From the NCBI RefSeq assembly GCF_000620305.1, contig NZ_KK211104.1, forward strand, positions 207,533 through 271,532: a stretch of DNA of 64,000 bases. Reading direction: 5' to 3'. The stretch comes from Desulfitibacter alkalitolerans DSM 16504 (GTDB lineage Bacteria; Bacillota; DSM-16504; Desulfitibacterales; Desulfitibacteraceae). A model generated the notes under the pieces. The model saw only the letters and a program-made list of their open reading frames with translations, ran no database searches and had not been told where the DNA came from. Within the stretch, counting starts at the first letter, position 1, and every line of letters begins with the position of its first letter. Below, one piece after another: positions 16,401 to 24,072 of the stretch. Position numbers and translations under genes: made by a program.

Positions 16401-19400
16401 AGGATGTTGTTGTAGGGGATGCGGTTTTTGCCCGCCACCTGCCATTCGCCGGTGTATTCAAAATAGTTGACTTTCAGATTATTGCGTAGGTTGTAGGAGG
16501 GCTGCAACAGCTCAAACATGAACTGCTGGACGTATTCCTTATCCACCCAGGTGGAACCGAGACGGACGGAAATTTCGGAAGCATCCAGGTCTTTGGGCTG
16601 GGCTTTTTCCAGCGCTTCAATATTGGGGGCAAGCTGTGGTGCAAGGTCGGGGCGCATTTCGGCTAAAGCTCTGGCAAGACGCAGCTTGCTCCGCACATCG
16701 CCGGAAAGATACTCATCGGCGGTGACAAAGGGCAGCTTATCCAGATCATAAAAGGCTTTCGGTACGCTCTCGGGCGGCTGCTCTCCTAAATCACGGAATA
16801 TGATGCCCTCCAGGTCGGATATCAGCCTTTCTTTGGAGAACCCGGTCAGCTGCTGCATAAAGTCCATATCCACACAGGCGCGCTCCCCGATGGATACCGC
16901 CAGCGCCTCGCTTGCCGTATCCACCGACGTGATGACGGTTTTCTGCTTGATGGTGCGCTTGGTGAACATATCGGCCTTGCACGCAAGGTTTCCGTCCTCG
17001 TCCAGTATTTCAAGGGAACAAAGGAGAAAGTAGGCCGAATCCGCGGAAAAGGCCCGGCTGTTGGCTGTGGCGTTAATCAGTCCATACTCGGCGGTAAAGG
17101 CGTCGTACAGGCGGTTCAGTTCTGCCTGCTTCGCTTTGATCTCACTATCGCCAAACTCCTCCAATTGCAGGTCGATCAGCTCATGGACGCAATTTCTCAG
17201 TTCCACCATGCCCCGGATGCGGTCAAGTGTCGCAGCGGGAAGGTCCACGGGGTACATGCCGGAGTTTTCGCGGTAGTACACCCGGTCATCCACAACGGTG
17301 TAGCTGAAATTGCGCACATTGGGATCTGCCGGGATGGATTCGTCCAGAGTACCCTCAATGTCGTCCAGCTCCGCCTCGGTGATCTGCCCCCGGATATTCG
17401 ACAGGGCCTCCCGGAGCTGCTGAGCAAGGTCGGCTCCGGGAACGGGGCGGCAGGTGGTTTCCCTGCGGTCGCCGTACATCATATCGTCGTATTCCATCGT
17501 ACCCAGCTCCATTTCTGGATGCTCGGCAAAATAGCGGTTGACGGGGATGCCGTCCTCCGTCACGCCCAAATGCACCCAGTCAGGTTCTATATCCATGAGC
17601 CGGTCACGACGCTGCAAAAACAGGATGTCGGTGGTGACTTCGGTGCCGGCGTTGGCCTCGAACGCATTGTTAGGAAGCCTGACGGCACCCAAAAGCTCGG
17701 CGCGCTGTGCGATATACTTGCGTACTTCCGGGTTTTTCTTGTCCATGGTGTACCGGCTGGTGACAAAGGCCACGATACCTCCCGGGCGCACCTGGTCTAA
17801 GGTTTTTGCAAAAAAATAGTCATGGACATGGAAGTTCTGCTTGTACCTTTTATCCATGACAGGATAGTTGCCAAAGGGTACATTGCTTACGGATACGTCA
17901 AAAAAGGCGTCGGGCATGTTGGTCTGTTCATAGCCCGTCACCCGGATATCGGCATTCGGGTAAAGCTGCTTTGCGATCCGGCCCGTAATGCTGTCCAGCT
18001 CCACGCCGTACAGCCGGGCGTTTTTCATGCTCTCCGGCAGAAGTCCGAAGAAGTTGCCCACACCGCAGGCCGGCTCCAGCAGGTTGCCGGTTTTGAAGCC
18101 AAGGCGTTCCACCGTGTCATAGATGGCTTTGATGACCGTTGGAGAAGTGTAGTGGGCGTTTAAGGTGGAGGCTCTTGCCATGTCGTATTCTTCGGGCGTA
18201 AGCAACTCTTTGAGTTCGGCGTACTCCTTCTGCCAGCCGTCCCGGTCGGCGTCGAATGCCTGGGGGATACCGCCCCAGCCCACATAGCGGGATAGGGTTT
18301 CCTGTTCCTCGGGAGTTGCATGGCGACCTTCGGCTTCGATCTGTTTCAGGGTGCGGATGGCTGCAAGGTTATAGCCAAACTTTGTTTTCTGGCCGCCTTC
18401 GCCAAGATGGTCGTCGGTAATGCGGAAGTTTTTCGGCGGCAGTATGGGCTGCAGGCTCTGCTCCGGTTCCGGCTCGTCGATGTCCGGCAGCTCCTCGTTC
18501 GCAAAGTCTGTATACTCCCGCTGGGCGTAGGCAGCTTCCTCCGGCGTCAGAAAGCGTTCTTCCTCCATCAGCCGCGCAATACTGCGCTGTACCACGGGCC
18601 ATGAAAGGTTTACCGGCTCCGCGCCCTCCTTGGTGACAAGGAAAGCAGGCAAATCGCCGCCGTATTCCTCCCTTAAAAAGGCGGCGGTTCCCCGCGCGCG
18701 GGGGCTGGCCTGCATATACTGGTAGACAAGTATTTTGCTGTCCAGGCTGCCGTTCCACCGGATCAGGGCTGCATCAATATCGGCCTGGATGATTTCGGGC
18801 TCGGGCGGCTCGTCCGGCAGCACTGTTGCACCTTTTGATTCAGTTGACGGCTCCGCCGAAATATATTCATCCGTAGTGTCACGGGAAGGGCGGTCATGCT
18901 CCGGTAGTTCGTTTTCAGCCGGTGCGTGCGGCTCCGTTCTGTGTGTGTCCGCTTCTTTTTCCGCACGTTCGGCAGCTTTCTGCGCAGCCGCCAGTATCGC
19001 ATCAATGCGGGCGATGTCCTCGGGGGTGGGGTTTTGCAAGCGCTCCCGGATATAGGCAATTTCCTCACGGGTCAGTAAAAAATCTTTTTCAGGCTTGCGG
19101 GTATCGGAGGGAGCAGCAGAAGGCCCGGTTTCCGGCAGGGCTTTGGTTTGCTGTTGGGGTTCCGGCTGTTGTTGAGCTTCCACCTGTTGCGGGGTAGTTT
19201 CCTTTTCCTGCCCGGAACGCCCAAAAAGCTCCGGTTCCCGCTCATAAATCCCCCGCAGGACGGGCGCAATCTCTCCCCAGGCAAAGCTGTACCGGGAAAT
19301 AAATCTGCTCTGCACATCAATGACAAGTCCGGCGGCCTGGGCAAAGTAGTCTGCGGTTTCTCCGGTATTCAGCGTCATTGTCTCTGCTTCCCCGGAAAGG

Positions 19401-22400
19401 GTGCGCGAAAGGTAGTCCACAATATCGGAATTGGACGCACCGTCCTGAAACAGCCTTGCCAGCGCATCCCCGTCAGGTCCAGCCAGCAGGCCGTTCTCCA
19501 GCACATCCCGTAAATCTTCGTGTGCATTGTCTAGGTCGGCGGTCAGATAGTCGGTAAATGGTTTATTCTTCGGATTGCGGGCAAGGAGCTGTTCAAATCT
19601 TTCCCGGCTTTCCGCACGGAAGATGGGATACAGCAAGGACGGGTCTTGCAGGCTGACATCATAATCTCCGATGCGGTCAATGATGTAGGGCTTGTCGCTT
19701 TCCAGATACACCGTGTCCCCCACGGCATACACGCGTCCAGGAGCGGTGGCCTCCGATGATTCCTGTGCCTGCTCCGATTGCGGTTGGGACAGAACACCCG
19801 CAGCATCCGGCTCCTTATGCGGTGGTGATGGCTCCATAGAGATAGCTTGTTCTCCCGGTGTTGGTTTGGTGAGGTCTGCTTCCTGTTCTGACAGCGTTGT
19901 ATCCGGTTGCAAAACGGTGTACCGCCCATCGTCCAGATATCCATCAAACCGGGAGCGGAACATTTCCACAGGCTCCTGTTCGGGTTCGCTGGGCAGAGTG
20001 TAATACACATAGTCTTTATCTACCCGGTCGATTACCAGCCGGACATGGATGTTGTCGGCGGAAAGCGCGTCAATGGCGTCTCCCGCACGGTAGGGAATAT
20101 GCTGTTTGGGGCTATAAAAAACATGGGGCTGCTCTCTGGCTTCCAGAAAGCGCCCCGCCTGCACAAGCTCGGAGACACGCCGGTGGACTTTCACCCAGGG
20201 CAAATCAAGGGATACGACGGGCCTCCGCTGGGCCAGGGGGACGGTTTTTGGGTCGCCCTTGGAAAGCGTGATGCCGGTATCGCTTCCCAGCAGACCTAAA
20301 TAGCCTTCGGCCCCATCCGTGCGAGGCATAAGGTACACTCCGTCGCCATAGATGTCTTTGACAAGCTGTGCGGCTTCCTTTGAGCGGGGATTTTCCGTGA
20401 ACTGCCTGATGATGCGGTCATACTGCTCTGGCGTCTCCACGGCTCCCAGCAAAAGGGTGTCGATTTCCTCCTGTGAAATGCTCTCGGTGCTGGAGGGAGC
20501 AGACGGCTCCGTGCTCCGCTGGTTTTCTTCGATAACCGCCCGCTGTTCCTCCACGCCTGGCAGAATGGGCTGCGGCAGGTCGAACAGAGACAGCTGGGCA
20601 TAGGGCTGGGATACCGGCTCGGAAGTCCGCCGTTGTGCGGCGGCTTCCGGCGCTGTCAGGCCGTCCAAGCCGGGAAACAGGGTGTAGGTTCCGTTTTGGT
20701 AAGCGGTGAGGTTTTCAAAACCTGTCCGTCTTGTGGCATAGTACCGGTCATCCGGATGGGTGCCGTCCAGAATGGGCTTCATGGCGGTAAGGAGCTCCGC
20801 CACCTTTGCCGGATCGTCCAGCATGGCGCGGACGGCGCGCCTGCCTTCGTCGTCCCAAATGTCATTAGAGGAAGGGTATGGCCGTTTGATATCCTCGGGC
20901 AGGTTATAATAGAAATTGGTCACATTCCGGGCCAGCATATCCTTCTCATATTCGGGAATACGGTCAAGCTCGGCGCGGGTCATATACCGCCCGTCCTGAA
21001 TCAGCTTGCCGATCCGCTTCTCCGCGGCGCTCCAGGAAAGCTTGACGATATCATAGGGATTGGAAAAGCCGCCGCGCTTTAAAATAATGCCTTTTCCCGG
21101 TTCACTGTCGGCCCAGCTGTTGTCCGCACCGGATAGGGCATGGGATTGGCCGCCCTGCCCATACTCGGTTTTCAGGAAATCCGCCCGTTCCTTCGGGGTG
21201 TGATTGTGCAGGAAGTAGGATAATATCCGGTATTTTCCCGATTGGTAGGAGCCTCCCCGTAAAAGATAAGCGTCCACCTCGTCCTCGGTGATAAAGGGCA
21301 TGAAGCCTATGGACGGCGGTTCGCCTGCCGGAAAAGAAAGGGGTGGAATGCCTAAATCCCGTACATCCTGCAACAGGCGCGACGGACTGTGCCACAGGCG
21401 TTTGGGCGCGTCCTGGTCAGTAGAGAGGGCCGCAATATCTTCCTCCAGCCGTTCCAGTATCAGACTGTATTCCCCAAGCTCTCCCTTGTCGAGAAGCAGT
21501 TCCTTCACTTGTGCGGCGTCGGCGGGAAAGCCGCCTGTTTTGGAACGCCAGGCTTCCGGCATTTCGCGGAAATCCCGCAGATCGTCGCGGTAAAAGAACA
21601 GCAGCCGTTCGGCAAGCTCATGATGCTCGTTGTCCACGGCCTCGTCAAATACGTCATGGGCAACATATTGACCCGCGTCAAGCAGCTCTCGAATACGGAC
21701 AGCGGCCTGTTCCCAGGTGATATGCACGCTGTCGCGGGCCTGAAGAGCAGACTTGCCGCGCCCCAGGGTCAGGCCGGTTTCATCAAACCAGACGGCTATC
21801 TGCTTATCGCCAAACTGAAAGCCCTTGCTGCCCTTACGATACTCCCGCGCCAGGAATTCCGCGTTCTCGGCGGGCGTTTTATCCTTCATAAAGTAGGCGG
21901 CTATATGCAAGATACTGTTTCTCTCGTTGCCGCCGTCCCGCAGAATTGCGTCCAGCTCAACGGTTGAGAGGAAGGAGCCCATCAGTGTATCGGTCAGTGG
22001 GGGGATGGCAATGGAAGCAGATGGCCTCGGTTCACTGGACGTATTCCCAACCTGGGAATATGTTTCCGCAGCGGCTTCCGGCTCCTTTTTGGGCAAAGAA
22101 ATACCGCCCGGTACAGGTGGTTCCTGCTCGGGCGGTATTTCTTCCGATGTTTCGTTTAATTGTAAATCAGTTCGTTCAAAATGGTTTCCTCGGCCTGGGC
22201 TTTCAGACTGTTCATGTGGCTCACCCAGCCCATCTGATCTGTCGTTTTGTCCGGGGGCGGGTTCTTCCCGGTTAGCTCCTTCATCAGTTGTTCCATTCTC
22301 TCGTTCGCTGTCCGGTCGATCTCCCGCAGGTGGTGATACAGCTTCTCTCCGAGAAGCAGGGAATTGTACGACATGGCCCGGTGCTGTTTCAGGAAGTTTT

Positions 22401-23317
22401 TCCGCATCCGTCCGTATTTGCCGATTGTCTCCTCCGTCACCGGTGAAGCCTGTTCTTCCAGAATCAGATCGGGAAGCAGATAATCTCCTGCCTGGCTGTA
22501 GGTCAGCGGACGGCTGTTGTCCGTTTCTATCTCTTTGCTCATATTGGGCGCTCCTTTCGGCGGCTTTCTGCCTTTCATATTTTTTAATAACAGCCCCGAT
22601 ATCCTTTAAAACCTGTTCGGACAGGTCGCTGACCGCCGTGCCCAGCGCGTAAACGGCGGCAGGAGTATTAAATTCAAAAACCTTTTGAAAATCCCCGTCC
22701 TCAAAATATTCCTCCGTGTTCAGGCCACAGCGGGATATCAGGCTGTAGGCAATGCTGACGGTCAGCGCTTCCCGGAAAGCCACTTCAAGATTAAGCTCGT
22801 CATAGTCTTCCAAAAAACTGCCTTCCGCAATGTACCCGATTTCACGGGCGTTATCGTCATAATACTCCCTTGCAAGCTGAGATGCAATGTTGTAAAGGGA
22901 AGTACCCAAATCGTTCTCCACATTGTCATAGGTTTTTGCAAGGTATTCCATGACGGGCGCATGATGTTCCTCTCGAAGCTCCCATAAAAAGGGGACGCGT
23001 GCATCCTCCCGTGCGGGCTCGGTATCCGATATGTCAAAGACATACCGCAGTGCCGGGCGGTCGCCGCTGTCATCCATAAGGGCAATCCCCTTTGCGCCGC
23101 GCCGCACCCAGCGGTTCATGGGGCTGTTCCAGGTTTCGATAGGCGCGCAGGCCGTGGCGTCGGGGCGCTGGGCGTAAATCATCAGCTGGTCGGCAAAGGA
23201 ATACCGGTACAGCCTTGCCGCCGTGTCCAGAAAGCGCGTCCAATTCCTGCGCCCCTGCGTAATCTGCCGGGCCTGCTGCTCCGCCAGCTGGGAATACATC
23301 TGAAATTTCGTAGCCAA
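13463..23317 (-). CDS. Giant DNA methylase / SNF2-like helicase of the ICE
   Basis: A 3,284-residue protein, longer than most relatives (about 2,400-2,900 from memory). The N-terminus (1-85) resembles the ArdC ssDNA-binding domain. A hydrophilic linker (about 245-400) has TnpV encoded in another frame of the same DNA. Four diverged copies of a module of about 100-130 residues begin near 450, 680, 950 and 1515. An N6-adenine methylase domain follows, with LLEPACGVGNFFG near 1747 and SVSNVPFGNYPV (the NPPF motif altered to NVPF). The helicase has Walker A HEVGAGKT near 2434, DESHFF near 2600 and motif VI EQRAGRIVRQGN near 2928. The tail KPSILENL lies 31 residues from the end. It probably protects and remodels incoming DNA (inference). 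It is followed by mobC and preceded by TTRAP. Confidence 0.9.
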   Translation of the reverse strand: MATKFQMYSQLAEQQARQITQGRRNWTRFLDTAARLYRYSFADQLMIYAQRPDATACAPIETWNSPMNRWVRRGAKGIALMDDSGDRPALRYVFDISDTEPAREDARVPFLWELREEHHAPVMEYLAKTYDNVENDLGTSLYNIASQLAREYYDDNAREIGYIAEGSFLEDYDELNLEVAFREALTVSIAYSLISRCGLNTEEYFEDGDFQKVFEFNTPAAVYALGTAVSDLSEQVLKDIGAVIKKYERQKAAERSAQYEQRDRNGQQPSADLQPGRRLSASRSDSGRTGFTGDGGDNRQIRTDAEKLPETAPGHVVQFPASRREAVSPPAGDRPDSERENGTTDEGANREEPAPGQNDRSDGLGEPHEQSESPGRGNHFERTDLQLNETSEEIPPEQEPPVPGGISLPKKEPEAAAETYSQVGNTSSEPRPSASIAIPPLTDTLMGSFLSTVELDAILRDGGNERNSILHIAAYFMKDKTPAENAEFLAREYRKGSKGFQFGDKQIAVWFDETGLTLGRGKSALQARDSVHITWEQAAVRIRELLDAGQYVAHDVFDEAVDNEHHELAERLLFFYRDDLRDFREMPEAWRSKTGGFPADAAQVKELLLDKGELGEYSLILERLEEDIAALSTDQDAPKRLWHSPSRLLQDVRDLGIPPLSFPAGEPPSIGFMPFITEDEVDAYLLRGGSYQSGKYRILSYFLHNHTPKERADFLKTEYGQGGQSHALSGADNSWADSEPGKGIILKRGGFSNPYDIVKLSWSAAEKRIGKLIQDGRYMTRAELDRIPEYEKDMLARNVTNFYYNLPEDIKRPYPSSNDIWDDEGRRAVRAMLDDPAKVAELLTAMKPILDGTHPDDRYYATRRTGFENLTAYQNGTYTLFPGLDGLTAPEAAAQRRTSEPVSQPYAQLSLFDLPQPILPGVEEQRAVIEENQRSTEPSAPSSTESISQEEIDTLLLGAVETPEQYDRIIRQFTENPRSKEAAQLVKDIYGDGVYLMPRTDGAEGYLGLLGSDTGITLSKGDPKTVPLAQRRPVVSLDLPWVKVHRRVSELVQAGRFLEAREQPHVFYSPKQHIPYRAGDAIDALSADNIHVRLVIDRVDKDYVYYTLPSEPEQEPVEMFRSRFDGYLDDGRYTVLQPDTTLSEQEADLTKPTPGEQAISMEPSPPHKEPDAAGVLSQPQSEQAQESSEATAPGRVYAVGDTVYLESDKPYIIDRIGDYDVSLQDPSLLYPIFRAESRERFEQLLARNPKNKPFTDYLTADLDNAHEDLRDVLENGLLAGPDGDALARLFQDGASNSDIVDYLSRTLSGEAETMTLNTGETADYFAQAAGLVIDVQSRFISRYSFAWGEIAPVLRGIYEREPELFGRSGQEKETTPQQVEAQQQPEPQQQTKALPETGPSAAPSDTRKPEKDFLLTREEIAYIRERLQNPTPEDIARIDAILAAAQKAAERAEKEADTHRTEPHAPAENELPEHDRPSRDTTDEYISAEPSTESKGATVLPDEPPEPEIIQADIDAALIRWNGSLDSKILVYQYMQASPRARGTAAFLREEYGGDLPAFLVTKEGAEPVNLSWPVVQRSIARLMEEERFLTPEEAAYAQREYTDFANEELPDIDEPEPEQSLQPILPPKNFRITDDHLGEGGQKTKFGYNLAAIRTLKQIEAEGRHATPEEQETLSRYVGWGGIPQAFDADRDGWQKEYAELKELLTPEEYDMARASTLNAHYTSPTVIKAIYDTVERLGFKTGNLLEPACGVGNFFGLLPESMKNARLYGVELDSITGRIAKQLYPNADIRVTGYEQTNMPDAFFDVSVSNVPFGNYPVMDKRYKQNFHVHDYFFAKTLDQVRPGGIVAFVTSRYTMDKKNPEVRKYIAQRAELLGAVRLPNNAFEANAGTEVTTDILFLQRRDRLMDIEPDWVHLGVTEDGIPVNRYFAEHPEMELGTMEYDDMMYGDRRETTCRPVPGADLAQQLREALSNIRGQITEAELDDIEGTLDESIPADPNVRNFSYTVVDDRVYYRENSGMYPVDLPAATLDRIRGMVELRNCVHELIDLQLEEFGDSEIKAKQAELNRLYDAFTAEYGLINATANSRAFSADSAYFLLCSLEILDEDGNLACKADMFTKRTIKQKTVITSVDTASEALAVSIGERACVDMDFMQQLTGFSKERLISDLEGIIFRDLGEQPPESVPKAFYDLDKLPFVTADEYLSGDVRSKLRLARALAEMRPDLAPQLAPNIEALEKAQPKDLDASEISVRLGSTWVDKEYVQQFMFELLQPSYNLRNNLKVNYFEYTGEWQVAGKNRIPYNNILATVTYGTERMNAYQIIDDTLNLRDVRVYDIKYEDGKEKRVLNKKETTLAQQKQEAIKQAFKEWIWKDPKRRQTLVRLYNDRFNSTRLREYDGSHINFSGISPDITLRTHQMNAIAHILYGGNTLLAHEVGAGKTYEMVAAAMESKRLGLCQKSLFAVPNHLTEQWASEFLRLYPSANILVATKKDFEMRNRKKFCAKISTGDYDAVIIGHSQLEKIPMSVERQERLLREQIWEVMEGIDELKRSRGENFSIKQLEKTRKSLEARLKNLLEGKRRDDVVTFEQLGVDRLFIDESHFFKNLFLYTKMRNVAGLSTSDAQKSSDLFMKCRYMDELTGGKGIIFATGTPISNSMVEMYTIQRYLQYDLLVKKNLTHFDAWASTFGETVTAIELAPEGTGYRARTRFSKFHNLPELMAMFKEVADVKTADTLDLPRPKANYETVVVKPTELQKEMVKELSDRAAAVHANLVDPTVDNMLKITSDGRKIGLDQRLMNPMLPDDESSKVNACAENIYRIWQETKADRLAQLAFCDFSTPNKDGRFNVYDDIRDKLIAKGIPEDEIAFIHDANTEDRKKELFAKVRQGKVRILFGSTFKMGAGTNVQDLLIALHDLDCPWRPSDLEQRAGRIVRQGNSNPEVYIYRYATEGTFDAYLWQTVENKQKFISQIMTSKSPVRACEDVDETALSYAEIKALCAGNPLIKEKIDLDIEVARLRLLRADHQSQHYRLEDNLLKYYPENIEAAKSRIAGAEKDMSRYMENLPKAPDAQTEASDAPETGASEVGSHAAPSFPTMTVLGVEYTEKEPAAKALLEACKTVVGKEPAKIGSYLGFDMSLSFDSFYKKFNLTLKGDLSYSVELGMDTFGNMTRINNALRVDIPERLETSKNQLENLYQQVEDAKRELKKPFAQERELAEKEARLAFLNAQLNIDSGPERVMEMTESDLPHLAYAKSAKPSILENLRSGTSGGKLKVLSDKLKNHDVTL
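22042..22063. repeat. Palindrome inside the helicase gene, shared with 12936-12957
   Basis: TATTCCCA-ACC-TGGGAATA is an 8-bp perfect inverted repeat. Extended by ATGT, 20 of 22 bases match the element beside mobC. It lies within coding DNA. Confidence 0.65.
22156..22542 (-). CDS. tnpV: TnpV-like protein, overprinted inside the helicase gene
   Basis: A 128-residue protein read on the same strand as the giant helicase gene but in another frame. It matches the TnpV family signatures: LTYSQAGDYLLPDLIL at the start, IGKYGRMRKNFLKQHR in the middle, and QMGWVSHMNSLKAQAEETIL near the end. The start at 22542 has a good GGAG eight bases upstream. The helicase frame over the same DNA is a low-complexity Gly/Pro/Arg/Glu-rich linker, so this is a genuine dual-coding segment in which TnpV is the conserved reading. 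The function of TnpV proteins is unknown; they were first noted in Tn4451-like elements. It could be expressed by internal initiation on the helicase mRNA. Confidence 0.78.
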   Translation of the reverse strand: MSKEIETDNSRPLTYSQAGDYLLPDLILEEQASPVTEETIGKYGRMRKNFLKQHRAMSYNSLLLGEKLYHHLREIDRTANERMEQLMKELTGKNPPPDKTTDQMGWVSHMNSLKAQAEETILNELIYN

Positions 23318-23343
23318 ATCGTGCTACACCTCCGTTTCTTCTA

Positions 23344-23547
23344 TCATTCATAGTCCGGAGCAAGGACAAGGGCGGCGAATTCCCGGTCAGTCATGGCTTC
23401 CAACCTGCCGATTATGCCCTGCGCCAGTTCTTTCAGTTCCGGTTCCAACAGATGAGGCAGGCTCTCCCGTATCCCGGTAAGCAGTCTGCCTCTGTCGCTT
23501 GTGTCATAGACACACATGAGATTGATTTCTTCTACGGTAAAGCCCAT
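23344..23547 (-). CDS. Transposon-transfer assisting protein (TTRAP family)
   Basis: A 67-residue protein that matches the TTRAP family pattern: FTVEEINLMCVYDTSDRGRL at the start, a middle helix PELKELAQGIIGRLEAM, and TDREFAALVLAPDYE at the end. The family is named for co-occurrence with ICE transfer genes; its mechanism is unknown. GGGAGGTG precedes the ATG. The gene starts inside the end of the upstream DUF3849 gene (44-base overlap) and ends 27 bases before the helicase start, so it is translated in one operon with both. Confidence 0.8.
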   Translation of the reverse strand: MGFTVEEINLMCVYDTSDRGRLLTGIRESLPHLLEPELKELAQGIIGRLEAMTDREFAALVLAPDYE

Positions 23548-24070
23548 TATTACACCTCCCGTCCGCTGTCGCGTTTCGAAGTGCCTTTCGGTTGCTTGTC
23601 TCCTGTACGGCAGCCTTTTTGCCTTCTTCCAGCCGATTTAGAACGGAGGTCTTTTTTTCAGCTTTCGGAGCGGATTTTTCCAGTGCAGCAAACTCTTTCC
23701 GCGCCACGTCAATAAATCCGTCCAGTACGGTGGGGTGGGTATTTATCGTATAATAAATGCTTCTTTCTTTGGGTATGGAAAAGCCTTTACCCCAATCCTT
23801 GTTGTAACGGGAAAAACGCCCGTCATGCTCCAGATTCTGCAAGGTGGCAGCCAATACCCAGGCTACACGCTCCGCGCCGTATTCCGCAATAACCTTCTGT
23901 GCAGCGCTATCTAAATCATACCGGTAGAGAGCATAGTTGCTGTCTTTTATGGCTTGTTCGATTGCCTGGGCACAGGCTCCATTTATACGGTTGCTGTCCC
24001 GGTAAAGGGCAAGCTCATCCTGTTGTCTTGCATAATCTGCATCCTGTTTATAAACTGGTTGATTTTCCAT
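23504..24070 (-). CDS. DUF3849 protein with a probable frameshift in its tail
   Basis: About 188 residues. The DUF3849 domain covers about 22-110 (LYRDSNRINGACAQAIEQAI; VIAEYGAERVAWVLAATLQN; DGRFSRYNKDWGKGFSIPKE). The C-terminal ICE tail KTSVLNRLEEGKKAA follows. The start at 24070 (MENQPVY) has GGGAGG seven bases before it. The last 19 residues in this frame read through the ribosome site of the next gene and look unnatural. One extra A in the GAAAGG run near 23582 would give the end KRDSGREV and a stop at once. That closely matches the KRDGEREV end of the neighbouring ArdC-like protein, so a one-base deletion is likely. Function unknown; DUF3849 proteins occur beside ArdC-like genes in ICEs. 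Confidence 0.75.
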   Translation of the reverse strand: MENQPVYKQDADYARQQDELALYRDSNRINGACAQAIEQAIKDSNYALYRYDLDSAAQKVIAEYGAERVAWVLAATLQNLEHDGRFSRYNKDWGKGFSIPKERSIYYTINTHPTVLDGFIDVARKEFAALEKSAPKAEKKTSVLNRLEEGKKAAVQETSNRKALRNATADGRCNNGLYRRRNQSHVCL

Positions 24071-24072
24071 TC

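Noticed and set aside
13580-22652. Many long plus-strand frames opposite the giant helicase gene
   Set aside because: They are mirror frames caused by high G+C at third positions; none has a ribosome site plus a recognisable domain. Only the same-strand TnpV frame met both tests.
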